NCBI RefSeq assembly: GCF_013085345.1
Contig: NZ_JABFAJ010000019.1
Span: 1-64,000 of the forward strand
Length of the DNA stretch: 64,000 nt
Source of the DNA: Isoptericola sediminis
GTDB lineage: Bacteria; Actinomycetota; Actinomycetes; Actinomycetales; Cellulomonadaceae
Direction of reading: 5' to 3'
The position numbers were made by a program, and so were the translations under genes. Below are positions 1 through 8,337 of this stretch, piece by piece (the first letter of the stretch is position 1; every line of letters starts with the position of its first letter). The notes under the pieces were generated by a model that saw nothing but the letters and a program-made list of their open reading frames with translations, was not told the origin of the DNA and ran no database searches.

Positions 1-3000
1 GGCGGCGAGGGCCGCCATGGCCATGTCAGCACCCGTCCGCGGCAGCGGCGGCGTCGGCGGGGGCGTCACCGGGACGTCCCGGCAGACCTCCACGGATGCC
101 GAGTCGCGGTCGAGCTCGGTGTCGCCGGCGAGGAGGTAGGCCTCGTTGGTGACGTCCAGGCACTTGCCCTGCTCGACGGTGACGGTCGTGCTGACGGGGA
201 ACTCCGTGACGGCTCCGGGCTTCTTCGCCTTCACGGTCCCGAGCATCGTCGGTGCGAGGTCCGGCGTGGTGAAGTCGTCCCACACCTCCACCGAGGTCGG
301 CCCGTTGTCGACGACGGTCGGGTCGATGTCGACCGCGTCGGACGCGCTGCCCTCGCCGGCGTTCTCCGGGTCGTCGACCTGCTCCTGGGTCTGCGGGTAC
401 TCCCCGAGGTCCCAGGTGACGGTCGCCGCGAGGACGCCCTCGAAGTCGTTCACGTTCTCGCACGTGAGCGTCATGAGGCTCTCGCCGGAGGGGAACCAGA
501 ACTGGATCCCGTCCATCGCCTCGTCCGCGTCCTCGGCGTCGATCAGGCACGCCTCCTCCTCGAACGTCGCAGCCACGGTCGCCATCACCGGGTTGTCGTT
601 CGGGTTCGAGACCTCCACCGAGGCCTGGAGGGTGGCGTCGTCGAGGGTCGTCGGACCCTCCACCACCTGGACCATGAACTCGACGGTGGTCCGTGCCTGG
701 TCGGCCGGCAGCTTGACCGGGTGGGTCTCGGCCTCCTTGTCGACGGTGAAGGTGCGGCTGACGAACTGCTCACCCTTGCCCATCACCTCGATGTCCAGCG
801 GCTCCCACTGCAGCGGGTCGACGAAGTAGACCTCGGTGGTCTCGCCCTCGAGGAGCTCGACCATCCGCTCCCGCTCGCTGGGCGGGGGCAGGAGGTAGCC
901 CTCGGGAGCCGCGGTCTCGGTGACCGTGTACTCGCCGAAGTCGGCGATCTGCTCGATCGTGTACGTCCCGTCCTCACCGGTCACGACGACCAGCGGGTCC
1001 TCGCTCTCCGGGTCGAGCGGGTTCGGCATGATCTCGAAGGTGGCGCCCGGCAGCCAGACGTCCTCGTCGTCCTCGTGCAGCTTCTGGGCGGCCTTGACGA
1101 TCTTCAGCTCGGCGGGGGCGTCGCGGCAGATCTCGACCGTGGCGCTGTCCTCGTCGATCCGCTCACCGTCGGCGCCGGCTTCGGTCTCCACGATGTAGGC
1201 GGTGTTGTCGACGTCGATGCACTCACCCTGCGGGACCTCGAACTCCTTCGAGAACTCGATGGTCGTGGTGTTCGCCCCGCCGGTCGAGGTGACCGTCTGC
1301 AGGTACTCGGGCTCCAGGTCCGGGTTGGTGAAGTCGTCCCAGACGTCCACGGCCATCACGCCGTTGTCGGTGGTGACCTCCTCGAGCTCGACGCTGTCGG
1401 ACGCCTCGCCCGGGGGAGCGTTCTCCGGGTCGTCGACGTCGCCCTGGGTCTGCGGGTAGTCCCCGCGGTCCCAGGTGACCGTGGCTTCGACCTCGCCGTA
1501 CAGCGGCGGGTCGTCGCAGACGACCATGAACTCGTTCATGCCGCTGGCGAACTCGTTCTCCCACATGTCGAGGTCGGTGCCCTCGAGGGTGCAGAACTCG
1601 CCGTCGAGCTCGACGGTGAGCATGCCCGTGACCGGGTCCGCGTTGGGGTTGTCGACCGTGACCGTGACCGCGCGCGCCGGGTCGGCGTCCGGGTCGAGGA
1701 ACGTGTCGCTCTCCATGACCTCGACCGTGTAGTTGATCGTGGCCGAGGGTTCGTCGGCCCGCAGGTCGATCCGGGTGGCGTCCGCCTCCTTGTCGTTCGT
1801 CCAGGTCCGGGTGACGAACTGCTCCGCGGTGACGTCGATCTCCAGCGGCTCCCAGATCAGCGGGTCGACGAAGGTGAGGGCCTTGTCGTCGCCGGTGGCG
1901 AGGGTGACCACCTGGCTGCGCTCGGCGGGCAGGAAGTACCCCTCGGGCGCCTTGATCTCGGTGACCGTGTACTCGCCGAAGTAGACGACGTCGGAGAACG
2001 TGTACATCCCGTTCTCGCCGGTGCTGAACTCGAGCGGGTCGTCACCGGACGGGTCGATCGGGTTCGGGCTGATGGTGAAGACGGCACCGGGCAGCGGCTG
2101 CTCGTTCTCGTCGACCTTGTAGATGGTCAGGTCGGCGGGGGCTTCGCGGCAGACCTCGACGACCTCCGTGGCAGTGTCGATCCGGTCGCCGTCGGCGCCC
2201 GCCTCGACCTCGACGATGTAGCCGTCGTTGGTGACCTCGATGCACTCACCCAGCGGGACCTCGATCACCTGGCTGACCGGGAACTCCTCGGAGCCCGCGT
2301 CCTGCGTGGCCTCGACCATGCCGAGGTACGTCGGCGGCAGGTCGGGGTTGGTGAAGTCGTCCCAGACGTCCACGGCCGGCAGGCCGTTGTCGGTGGTGAT
2401 GATCGTGGTGCTGTCGGACGCCTCGCCCTGGGGAGCGTTCTCCGGGTCGTCGACGTCGTCCTGGGTCTGCGGGTAGACACCGCGGTCCCACGTGACGGTG
2501 GCGTCGACCTCGCCGTTCAGCGGCGGGTTCGGGCACTCGACCGACAGGACGGTCTCACCACTGGCGAACGCGTTCTCCCACTCGTCCAGGTCGGTCCCCA
2601 TGTACTGGCAGAAGTCGCCGTTGAGGTCGACGCTCAGGTTGCCGGTGACCGGCTCGTCGTTGGGGTTGTCGACCGTGACCTCGACCGTGCGGCCGCCCTG
2701 GTCGAGCATCGTGTCGCTCCAGGACACCTCGACGACGTAGTCGAGCTCCACGGACTCCTGATCGGCCGGCAGCAGCAGGACGTCGTCACCGTCGACCTGC
2801 TTGTCGTTCTCCCAGGTGCGGGTGACGAACTGCTCGGCCGTGACGTCAATCTCCAGCGGCTCCCACGGCTTGGGGTCGGTGAAGGTCACACTGGCGGACT
2901 CGGCCGGTCCGACGGTGATCGTCTGCGACCGTTCGGCCGGCAGCAGGTAGCCCTCGGGCGCCTCGATCTCGGTGATCGTGAACTCGGTGCCCCACAGGTC

Positions 3001-4017
3001 CTGGCCGATCTCGGGGAAGGTGAAGCTGCCGGAGCCCATGGTGAACTCGAAGGGGTCCTCGCCGCCGTTGGGGTTCGGGCTGATCGTGAAGGTGGCGCCG
3101 GGCAGCGGCTCGCCGTCCTCGTCCTCCTTGATGATCGTCAGGTCGGAGCACAGGCTCGGCACGTCGATCTCGCCGGTGGCGAGGTCCTTGAGCGCGGAGC
3201 CGCCGGCCTCACCGGTCTGGGTGCGCATGTTCAGCGTGCTGAAGCCGGCCGCGGGGCAGAGGCTGCCGATGCCGAGGTCGGTGAGGTTCAGCGAGGCCTC
3301 GACGAACCGGTCGGCGGTGATCTCGCCGTTCACCGCGTTCGGCGAGTTGAAGTAGTCGGTGATCGACTCCGTGTTCACGGCCACGTCGGAGAGGTCTCCG
3401 GAACAGCCCTGCCGGTTGCTCCAGTCCGAGCCGTCCCAGGTGTCGACGCCGATGCAGGTGAAACCGCTGTTGCCGTCCTCCTCGACGACGATCCTGATGT
3501 CACCGACCGTGCGGTCGGGGTTCAGTGCGTCGAGGTTCGGCTCCTGGTTGAGCTCGATGAAGTAGTTCACCGAGCCGGAGTCGCCGTCGCGGTCCCACGC
3601 CAGGTGCAACCACTGGGTGTAGTCCCCGTTGTCCTCGGCGATCTCGCTGTACACCAGGACGTTGCCGAGGTCGGACTTGCCCGAGTTGGTTCCCGGGTTG
3701 CCCGGTGACCAGTTGGGCCAGCCCTGGGCCGGGTTGTTCGGGTCCTCCTTGTCGGACCCGGCGAACGTGGTGGTGTCGTTGTTGCCGATCGGGTCGGGCA
3801 CGACGTCGGGGTCGGCGGTCTGCCAGTCGATGGTCGAGTTGGTGACCTGGTTGCCGTCGATCTCGAAGTCGCTCGGGACGGCGGCGGCGGCACTGGTGCT
3901 GATCGCGACCACGGACCCGAGGGCGAGCGTCGTGGCGGCCAGTGCGGCGACGGGGCCGGAGAAGCGGGCCCTGCGTGGAGCTGTCGCGTCGTTGCGGTGT
4001 GAACTCCTGATGCGCAT
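1..4017 (-). CDS. LPXTG-anchored multi-domain surface protein, copy A (3' end cut by window edge)
   Basis: Predicted cell-wall-anchored adhesin or minor-pilin-like protein; 1339 residues are visible and the frame is open to the left edge. The start is the ATG at 4017, followed by a basic N-terminus and a hydrophobic signal segment ending in an Ala-rich cleavage region. An N-terminal domain of about 240 residues of the kind seen in actinobacterial SpaA-type proteins comes next. Then three repeats of a two-part unit follow: a prealbumin-like SpaA/Cna_B domain (motifs LPGATF and APEGYLLP) and a second beta-rich domain with the motif YPQTQ and a terminal C-R-(D/E). The protein ends with a short Pro-rich linker and the sortase motif LPRTG (minus-strand 45..31) and the start of the membrane helix; about 20 residues lie outside. 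It is a paralogue of the next gene, which has only two units. Ligand unknown; no sortase gene is in the window. Confidence 0.88.
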   Translation of the reverse strand, partial: MRIRSSHRNDATAPRRARFSGPVAALAATTLALGSVVAISTSAAAAVPSDFEIDGNQVTNSTIDWQTADPDVVPDPIGNNDTTTFAGSDKEDPNNPAQGWPNWSPGNPGTNSGKSDLGNVLVYSEIAEDNGDYTQWLHLAWDRDGDSGSVNYFIELNQEPNLDALNPDRTVGDIRIVVEEDGNSGFTCIGVDTWDGSDWSNRQGCSGDLSDVAVNTESITDYFNSPNAVNGEITADRFVEASLNLTDLGIGSLCPAAGFSTLNMRTQTGEAGGSALKDLATGEIDVPSLCSDLTIIKEDEDGEPLPGATFTISPNPNGGEDPFEFTMGSGSFTFPEIGQDLWGTEFTITEIEAPEGYLLPAERSQTITVGPAESASVTFTDPKPWEPLEIDVTAEQFVTRTWENDKQVDGDDVLLLPADQESVELDYVVEVSWSDTMLDQGGRTVEVTVDNPNDEPVTGNLSVDLNGDFCQYMGTDLDEWENAFASGETVLSVECPNPPLNGEVDATVTWDRGVYPQTQDDVDDPENAPQGEASDSTTIITTDNGLPAVDVWDDFTNPDLPPTYLGMVEATQDAGSEEFPVSQVIEVPLGECIEVTNDGYIVEVEAGADGDRIDTATEVVEVCREAPADLTIYKVDENEQPLPGAVFTISPNPIDPSGDDPLEFSTGENGMYTFSDVVYFGEYTVTEIKAPEGYFLPAERSQVVTLATGDDKALTFVDPLIWEPLEIDVTAEQFVTRTWTNDKEADATRIDLRADEPSATINYTVEVMESDTFLDPDADPARAVTVTVDNPNADPVTGMLTVELDGEFCTLEGTDLDMWENEFASGMNEFMVVCDDPPLYGEVEATVTWDRGDYPQTQGDVDDPENAPPGEASDSVELEEVTTDNGVMAVDVWDDFTNPDLEPEYLQTVTSTGGANTTTIEFSKEFEVPQGECIDVDNTAYIVETEAGADGERIDEDSATVEICRDAPAELKIVKAAQKLHEDDEDVWLPGATFEIMPNPLDPESEDPLVVVTGEDGTYTIEQIADFGEYTVTETAAPEGYLLPPPSERERMVELLEGETTEVYFVDPLQWEPLDIEVMGKGEQFVSRTFTVDKEAETHPVKLPADQARTTVEFMVQVVEGPTTLDDATLQASVEVSNPNDNPVMATVAATFEEEACLIDAEDADEAMDGIQFWFPSGESLMTLTCENVNDFEGVLAATVTWDLGEYPQTQEQVDDPENAGEGSASDAVDIDPTVVDNGPTSVEVWDDFTTPDLAPTMLGTVKAKKPGAVTEFPVSTTVTVEQGKCLDVTNEAYLLAGDTELDRDSASVEVCRDVPVTPPPTPPLPRTGADMAMAALAA

Positions 4018-4120
4018 GTGTCTCGTCCGATCTATCCGATCTGCCCACATACCGGCAGGTGTGACGAATGTCAAGTCCGCTAGGAGCGTATCCACGTTCT
4101 CTTCACGCGCACAGTGCAGG
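4018..4120 (-). repeat. Duplicated upstream region, copy A
   Basis: This 103-bp stretch directly before the start of surface protein copy A matches 7404..7506 with only two mismatches that I can see. It carries the same promoter, so the duplication included regulatory DNA as well as the coding region. Beyond 4120 the match fades. Together with the terminator at 4275..4310 this accounts for the 308-bp gap between the two surface-protein genes. Confidence 0.9.
4046..4074 (-). promoter_or_regulatory. Promoter of surface protein copy A
   Basis: On the minus strand a perfect TTGACA -35 (4074..4069) is followed by a 17-nt spacer and a TATGTG -10 (4051..4046). The expected transcript has a leader of about 20-25 nt. 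A TGTGA-N6-TCA half-palindrome (4060..4075) overlaps the -35 box; whether it is a CRP-type site is open. Confidence 0.75.
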
Positions 4121-4274
4121 ATGCGGAGTTCACCCGGTCGTCGCGCATCGGGGTCGTGAACGCTGTGATGCCAGGGCTCCGGTGGCGTGCGCGCCGAGCT
4201 GGTCGGCGCGCTTCGGGCGGCCCCGAAGATGGGCGACCGCCGACGGAGAGCGGGGAGCGGCCGGGCACGACGAA

Positions 4275-4310
4275 GCCGGTGGCCCCGCCCCGAGGGACGG
4301 TGCCACCGGC
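4275..4310 (-). terminator. Probable terminator of surface protein copy B
   Basis: A perfect 9-bp inverted repeat (gccggtggc at 4275..4283, gccaccggc at 4302..4310, 18-nt loop) lies 15 nt past the stop codon of copy B. There is no clear U-tract, which is common for terminators in high-GC actinobacteria. Confidence 0.6.
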
Positions 4311-4325
4311 TCCGGTGTGAGGGAC

Positions 4326-7300
4326 TCAGCCCTGGTTGCGGCGGCGGACGAACATGATCCCGGCGCCGGTCCCGATGAGCAGCAGGGCGGCGAGGGCCGC
4401 CATGGCCATGTCAGCACCCGTCCGCGGCAGCTCGTGCGGCGGCGTCGGCGGCGTCGGGGTGGGCGTCGGTGTCGGCGTCGGCTTCGGAGCGTCACGGCAG
4501 ATCTCGACGGAGGCGTCGTCCTCGTCGATCCGCTCACCGTCGGCACCGGCCCCGGTCTCGACGATGAAGGCGACGTTGTCCACCGTCATGCACGCGCCGG
4601 CTGCGACGTCGAAGTCCCGGGAGAACTCGATCGTCGTGGTGTTCGCGCCACCGGTGCTCTCGACGGTCTGGAGCAGCATCGGCTCCTCGTTGGGGTTGGT
4701 GAAGTCGTCCCAGACGTCGACCGACGTCACGCCGTTGTCGGTGGTGACCTCGGCGAGCTCGACGCTGTCGGAGGCCTCGCCCGCAGGAGCGTTCTCCGGG
4801 TCGTCGACGTCCTCCTGGGTCTGCGGGTAGACCCCGCGGTCCCAGGTGACGACGGCCTCGACCGTGCCGAAGAGCGGCGGGTCGGAGCAGGTGACCGCGA
4901 AGTCGTTCGTACCGCTCGCGAACTCGTGCTCCCACTCATCGAGGTCGGTGCCGTCGAGGGTGCAGACCTCGCCGTCCAGGTCGACGGTCATCATCCCGGT
5001 GACGGGCTCGTCGTTCGGGTTCTCGACCACCACGGAGACCATCCGGTTCGGCTCGTCCACGTCCGGGTCGAGGAACGGGTCGCTCTCCATGACCTCGATC
5101 GTGTAGTCGACCGTCGCCGTGGACTTGTCGGCGGGCAGGTGGATCTTGGTGGCGCTCGCCTCCTTGTCGATCGTCCACGTCCGGTCGATGAACTGCTCCG
5201 CGTCGACGTCCACCATGAGCGGCTCCCACGGCATCGGGTCGACGAAGGTGAGCGCCTTCTCGTCACCGGACGCCAGCGTGACGTCCTGGCTCCGCTCGGC
5301 CGGCAGCAGGTAGCCCTCGGGGGCCACGACCTCGGTCACCTCGTACTCGCCGAAGTGGACGACGTCGGTGAAGGTGTACATCCCGTTGTCGTCGACCATG
5401 AACTCGTACGGGTCCTCACCCTCCGGGTCCATCGGGTTCGGGCTGATCCAGAAGGTCGCGCCGGGGAGCGGTTCCTCGTTCTCGTCGACCTTGTAGATCG
5501 TCAGGTCGGCTCCCGGCTCGCGGCACACATCGACGATCTCGGTGTCCGAGTCGATCCGGTCGCCGTCGGGGCCGTCCTCGACCGCGACGATGTACCCGTC
5601 GTTGACGACCTCGACGCACTCACCCAGCGGGACCTCGATCACCTGGGAGAACTTGACCTCCGTCGTGTGCTCGCTCCCGGTGGCCGTGACGGTCTGCAGG
5701 TACTCGGGCTCGAGGTCCGGGTTGGTGAAGTCGTCGTAGACGTCCACGGCCGGCAGGCCGTTGTCGGTGGTGACCTCCATGAGCTGGACGCTGTCGGACG
5801 CCTCGCCCTGGGGAGCGTTCTCCGGGTCGTCGACATCGTCCTGGGTCTGCGGGTAGTCCCCGCGGTCCCAGGTGACCGTGGCCTCGACCTCGCCGTACAG
5901 CGGCGGGTCGTCGCAGACGACCTCGAACACGTTCGGGCCGCTGGCGAACTCGTTCTCCCACATGTCGAGGTCGGTGCCCTCGAGGGTGCAGAAGTTGTCC
6001 TCGAGGTCGACCGTCAGCATCCCGGTGACGGGGTCCTCGTTGGGGTTGTCGACCGTCACCTCGACGGTACGACCGCCCTCCTCGAGCATCGTGTCGCTCT
6101 CGTACACCTCGATGATGTAGTCGAGCTCGATCGACTCCTGCTCGGCGGGCAGCAGGACCTCGTTCTCACCGTCGACCTTCTTGTCGTTCGTCCACGTGCG
6201 GGTGACGAACTGCTCGGCCGTGACGTCGATCTCCAGCGGCTCCCACGGCTTCGGGTCGGTGAACGTGACCGTCGCGGACTCGGCCGGGCCGACCGTGATC
6301 GTCTGCGACCGTTCGGCCGGCAGCAGGTAGCCCTCCGGTGCCTCGATCTCGGTGATCGTGAACTCGGTGCCCCACAGGTCCTGTCCGATCTCCGGGAGCT
6401 TGAACGTGCCGTCCTCACCGACGGTGAACTCGTACGGCTCCATGCTCTCCGGGTCGTTGGGGTCCGGGAAGATCGTGAAGGTCGCGCCCGGCAGCGGGTT
6501 GCCGGCCTCGTCCTCCTTGACGATCGTCAGGTCCGCGCAGAGGCTCGGTACGTCGATCTCACCCGTGGCGAGGTCCTTGAGCGCCGAGTTGAGGGACTCG
6601 CCGGTCTCGGTCCGCATGTTGAGCGTCGTGAACCCGGCTGCCGGGCACAGGGTGCCGATGCCGAGCTCGGTGAGGTTCAGCGACATCTCGACGAACCGGT
6701 CGGCGCTGATCATGTCGTTCTCGTCGGCGTTCGCCGAGTCGAAGTAGTCGAGGATCGACTCCGAGTTGACGGCGAAGGTGAACAGGCCGTCACACGCTTG
6801 CCGGTCGGCCCACTCGGAGCCGTTCCAGGTGTCGACCCCGATGCACATGAGGTCGTTGTTGCCGTCCTCCTCGACGACGATCCTGATGTCTCCGACCGTG
6901 CGGTCGGGGTTCATCATGTCGAGGTTGTCCTTCTGGTTGAGCTCGATGTAGTAGTTCACCGTGCCGGAGTCGCCGTCGCGGTCCCAGGCGAGATGCAGCC
7001 ACTGGGTGTACTCGTCGCCGTCGTTGACGACCTCGCTGTCGACCAGGACGTTGCCGAGGTCGGACTTGCCCGAGTTGGTGCCCGGGTTGCCTGCGCTCCA
7101 GTTGGGCCAGCCCTGGGCCGGGTTGTTCGGGTCCTCCTTGTTGGACCCGGCGAACGTCGTGGTGTCGGCGTTGCCGATCGGGTCCTGGATGACGTCCGGG
7201 TCGGCGGTCTCCCAGTCGAGCGTGGCGTCGGTGGTCTGGTTGCCGTCGATCTCGAAGGTGCTCGGGACGGCGGAGGCACTGGTGCTCAGCGCGACGACGG

Positions 7301-7403
7301 ACCCGAGGGCGAGCGTCGTGGCGGCCAGTGCGGCGACGGGACCGGAGAAGCGGGCCCGGCGTGGAGCTGTCGCGTCGTTGCGGTGTGAACTCCTGATGCG
7401 CAT
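4326..7403 (-). CDS. LPXTG-anchored multi-domain surface protein, copy B
   Basis: A 1025-residue predicted sortase substrate. The start is the ATG at 7403, in the same context as copy A. Residues 1-45 form a signal peptide with probable cleavage after TSASA. About 46-285 is the N-terminal domain, with acidic stretches and four Cys. About 289-386 is a SpaA/Cna_B prealbumin-like domain; K296 (in TIVKED) and E352 (in TITEIEAPEGY) sit where this family forms intramolecular isopeptide bonds. A second beta domain, a second SpaA domain and another beta domain follow. The tail has a PTPTPTP linker, LPRTG, a hydrophobic helix and a final RRRNQG, the standard cell-wall sorting signal. Bond formation and ligand are inferred from family, not visible. 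Compared with copy A it lacks one full repeat unit. Confidence 0.92.
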   Translation of the reverse strand: MRIRSSHRNDATAPRRARFSGPVAALAATTLALGSVVALSTSASAVPSTFEIDGNQTTDATLDWETADPDVIQDPIGNADTTTFAGSNKEDPNNPAQGWPNWSAGNPGTNSGKSDLGNVLVDSEVVNDGDEYTQWLHLAWDRDGDSGTVNYYIELNQKDNLDMMNPDRTVGDIRIVVEEDGNNDLMCIGVDTWNGSEWADRQACDGLFTFAVNSESILDYFDSANADENDMISADRFVEMSLNLTELGIGTLCPAAGFTTLNMRTETGESLNSALKDLATGEIDVPSLCADLTIVKEDEAGNPLPGATFTIFPDPNDPESMEPYEFTVGEDGTFKLPEIGQDLWGTEFTITEIEAPEGYLLPAERSQTITVGPAESATVTFTDPKPWEPLEIDVTAEQFVTRTWTNDKKVDGENEVLLPAEQESIELDYIIEVYESDTMLEEGGRTVEVTVDNPNEDPVTGMLTVDLEDNFCTLEGTDLDMWENEFASGPNVFEVVCDDPPLYGEVEATVTWDRGDYPQTQDDVDDPENAPQGEASDSVQLMEVTTDNGLPAVDVYDDFTNPDLEPEYLQTVTATGSEHTTEVKFSQVIEVPLGECVEVVNDGYIVAVEDGPDGDRIDSDTEIVDVCREPGADLTIYKVDENEEPLPGATFWISPNPMDPEGEDPYEFMVDDNGMYTFTDVVHFGEYEVTEVVAPEGYLLPAERSQDVTLASGDEKALTFVDPMPWEPLMVDVDAEQFIDRTWTIDKEASATKIHLPADKSTATVDYTIEVMESDPFLDPDVDEPNRMVSVVVENPNDEPVTGMMTVDLDGEVCTLDGTDLDEWEHEFASGTNDFAVTCSDPPLFGTVEAVVTWDRGVYPQTQEDVDDPENAPAGEASDSVELAEVTTDNGVTSVDVWDDFTNPNEEPMLLQTVESTGGANTTTIEFSRDFDVAAGACMTVDNVAFIVETGAGADGERIDEDDASVEICRDAPKPTPTPTPTPTPPTPPHELPRTGADMAMAALAALLLIGTGAGIMFVRRRNQG

Positions 7404-7506
7404 GTGTCTCGTCCGATCTATCCGATCTGCCCACATACCGGCAGGTGTGACGAATGTCAAGTCCGCTTGGAGCGTATCCACGTTCTCTTCACGCACACAG
7501 TGCAGG
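7404..7506 (-). repeat. Duplicated upstream region, copy B
   Basis: Counterpart of 4018..4120, differing at two positions over 103 bp. It holds the promoter of copy B. Upstream of about 7507 it gives way to the divergent promoter of the LOG gene. Confidence 0.9.
7432..7460 (-). promoter_or_regulatory. Promoter of surface protein copy B
   Basis: Same elements as for copy A: TTGACA -35 (7460..7455), 17-nt spacer, TATGTG -10 (7437..7432). Identical promoters imply that both adhesins are expressed under the same conditions. Confidence 0.75.
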
Positions 7507-7545
7507 GTGGGGATATCACCCGCTCCGAGATTCCGGAACTGGTCA

Positions 7546-7551
7546 TAGGCT
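7546..7551 (+). promoter_or_regulatory. -10 box, leaderless start of LOG gene
   Basis: TAGGCT lies 6 nt before the ATG and no Shine-Dalgarno is present, so transcription probably begins at or next to the start codon. Confidence 0.6.
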
Positions 7552-7557
7552 CGATCC

Positions 7558-8337
7558 ATGAGCGAACGCACCGACGAGGGTGTTCCCGAGACCGGCCGCG
7601 GGTACCGCAAGGGACCGCTGCTGCTGCGGGGCACGCAGATCCCGACCTCCACCACCGACCAGCGCCTGCTGGCACCGGGGGAGGGGACCGAGTGGGTCCA
7701 CTCGGACCCGTGGCGTGTCATGCGCATCCAGGCGGAGTTCGTGGAGGGTTTCGGTGCGCTCGCCGAGGTCGGTCCCGCCGTGTCGGTGTTCGGGTCGGCC
7801 CGCACCGCACCCGACCACCCCGACTACGCGCTCGGGGAGCTGGTCGGCAAGCTGCTGGTCGCCTCCGGGTACTCGGTGATCACCGGCGGCGGGCCCGGGA
7901 TCATGGAGGCGGCGAACAAGGGTGCCGCCGAGGCGGGCGGCACCTCCGTCGGCCTGGGGATCGAGCTGCCCTTCGAGCAGGGGATGAACGAGCACGTCAA
8001 CCGGGGCGTGAGCTTCCGGTACTTCTTTGCCCGCAAGACGATGTTCGTCAAGTATGCGCAGGGGTTCGTCGTCCTGCCCGGCGGCTTCGGCACCTTCGAC
8101 GAGCTCTTCGAGGCCCTCACCCTCGTCCAGACCCACAAGGTGACCGAGTTCCCCGTGGTGCTCGTCGGCAGCGACTACTGGGGCGGCCTGCTGGACTGGC
8201 TGCGGACCGTCGTCGCCGCGCGCGGCATGATCAAGGAGTCCGACCTGGACCTGCTGTACGTGACCGACAGCGCGGAGGACGCCGTCTCCCACGTCATCCG
8301 CCGCGGGCGGCAGCTCGCCGCCGAGCGTCGCGCGTGA
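7558..8337 (+). CDS. LOG family protein (TIGR00730-type nucleotide phosphoribohydrolase)
   Basis: A 259-residue member of the LONELY GUY family; characterised members release the base from nucleoside 5'-monophosphates (cytokinin-activating type) in the cytoplasm. The Rossmann-like core shows GGGPGIMEAANKGA (110-123) and the diagnostic PGGFGTFDE (174-182), which supplies catalytic Glu and phosphate contacts. Length is typical. The ATG at 7558 is the only start that fits the -10 box. Its stop overlaps the GTG of the FolP2-like gene by 4 nt, so the two are one transcription unit. LOG, folP2 and DUF3117 genes are also near each other in M. tuberculosis (Rv1205, Rv1207, Rv1211), supporting an old linkage. 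The physiological substrate in this organism is unknown. Confidence 0.92.
   Translation: MSERTDEGVPETGRGYRKGPLLLRGTQIPTSTTDQRLLAPGEGTEWVHSDPWRVMRIQAEFVEGFGALAEVGPAVSVFGSARTAPDHPDYALGELVGKLLVASGYSVITGGGPGIMEAANKGAAEAGGTSVGLGIELPFEQGMNEHVNRGVSFRYFFARKTMFVKYAQGFVVLPGGFGTFDELFEALTLVQTHKVTEFPVVLVGSDYWGGLLDWLRTVVAARGMIKESDLDLLYVTDSAEDAVSHVIRRGRQLAAERRA

Noticed and set aside
4060-4075. CRP-like TGTGA-N6-TCA before both adhesin genes (also 7446..7461)
   Set aside because: The second half-site is incomplete and overlaps a perfect -35 box, so the match may be incidental; not called as a separate site.
721-7388. Two very long plus-strand open frames (about 1000 codons each) opposite the adhesin genes
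   Set aside because: They are antisense shadows caused by GC-rich codon bias; they have repetitive Val/Asp/Arg/Leu composition, no family motifs, and the minus strand encodes clear signal peptides and LPRTG.
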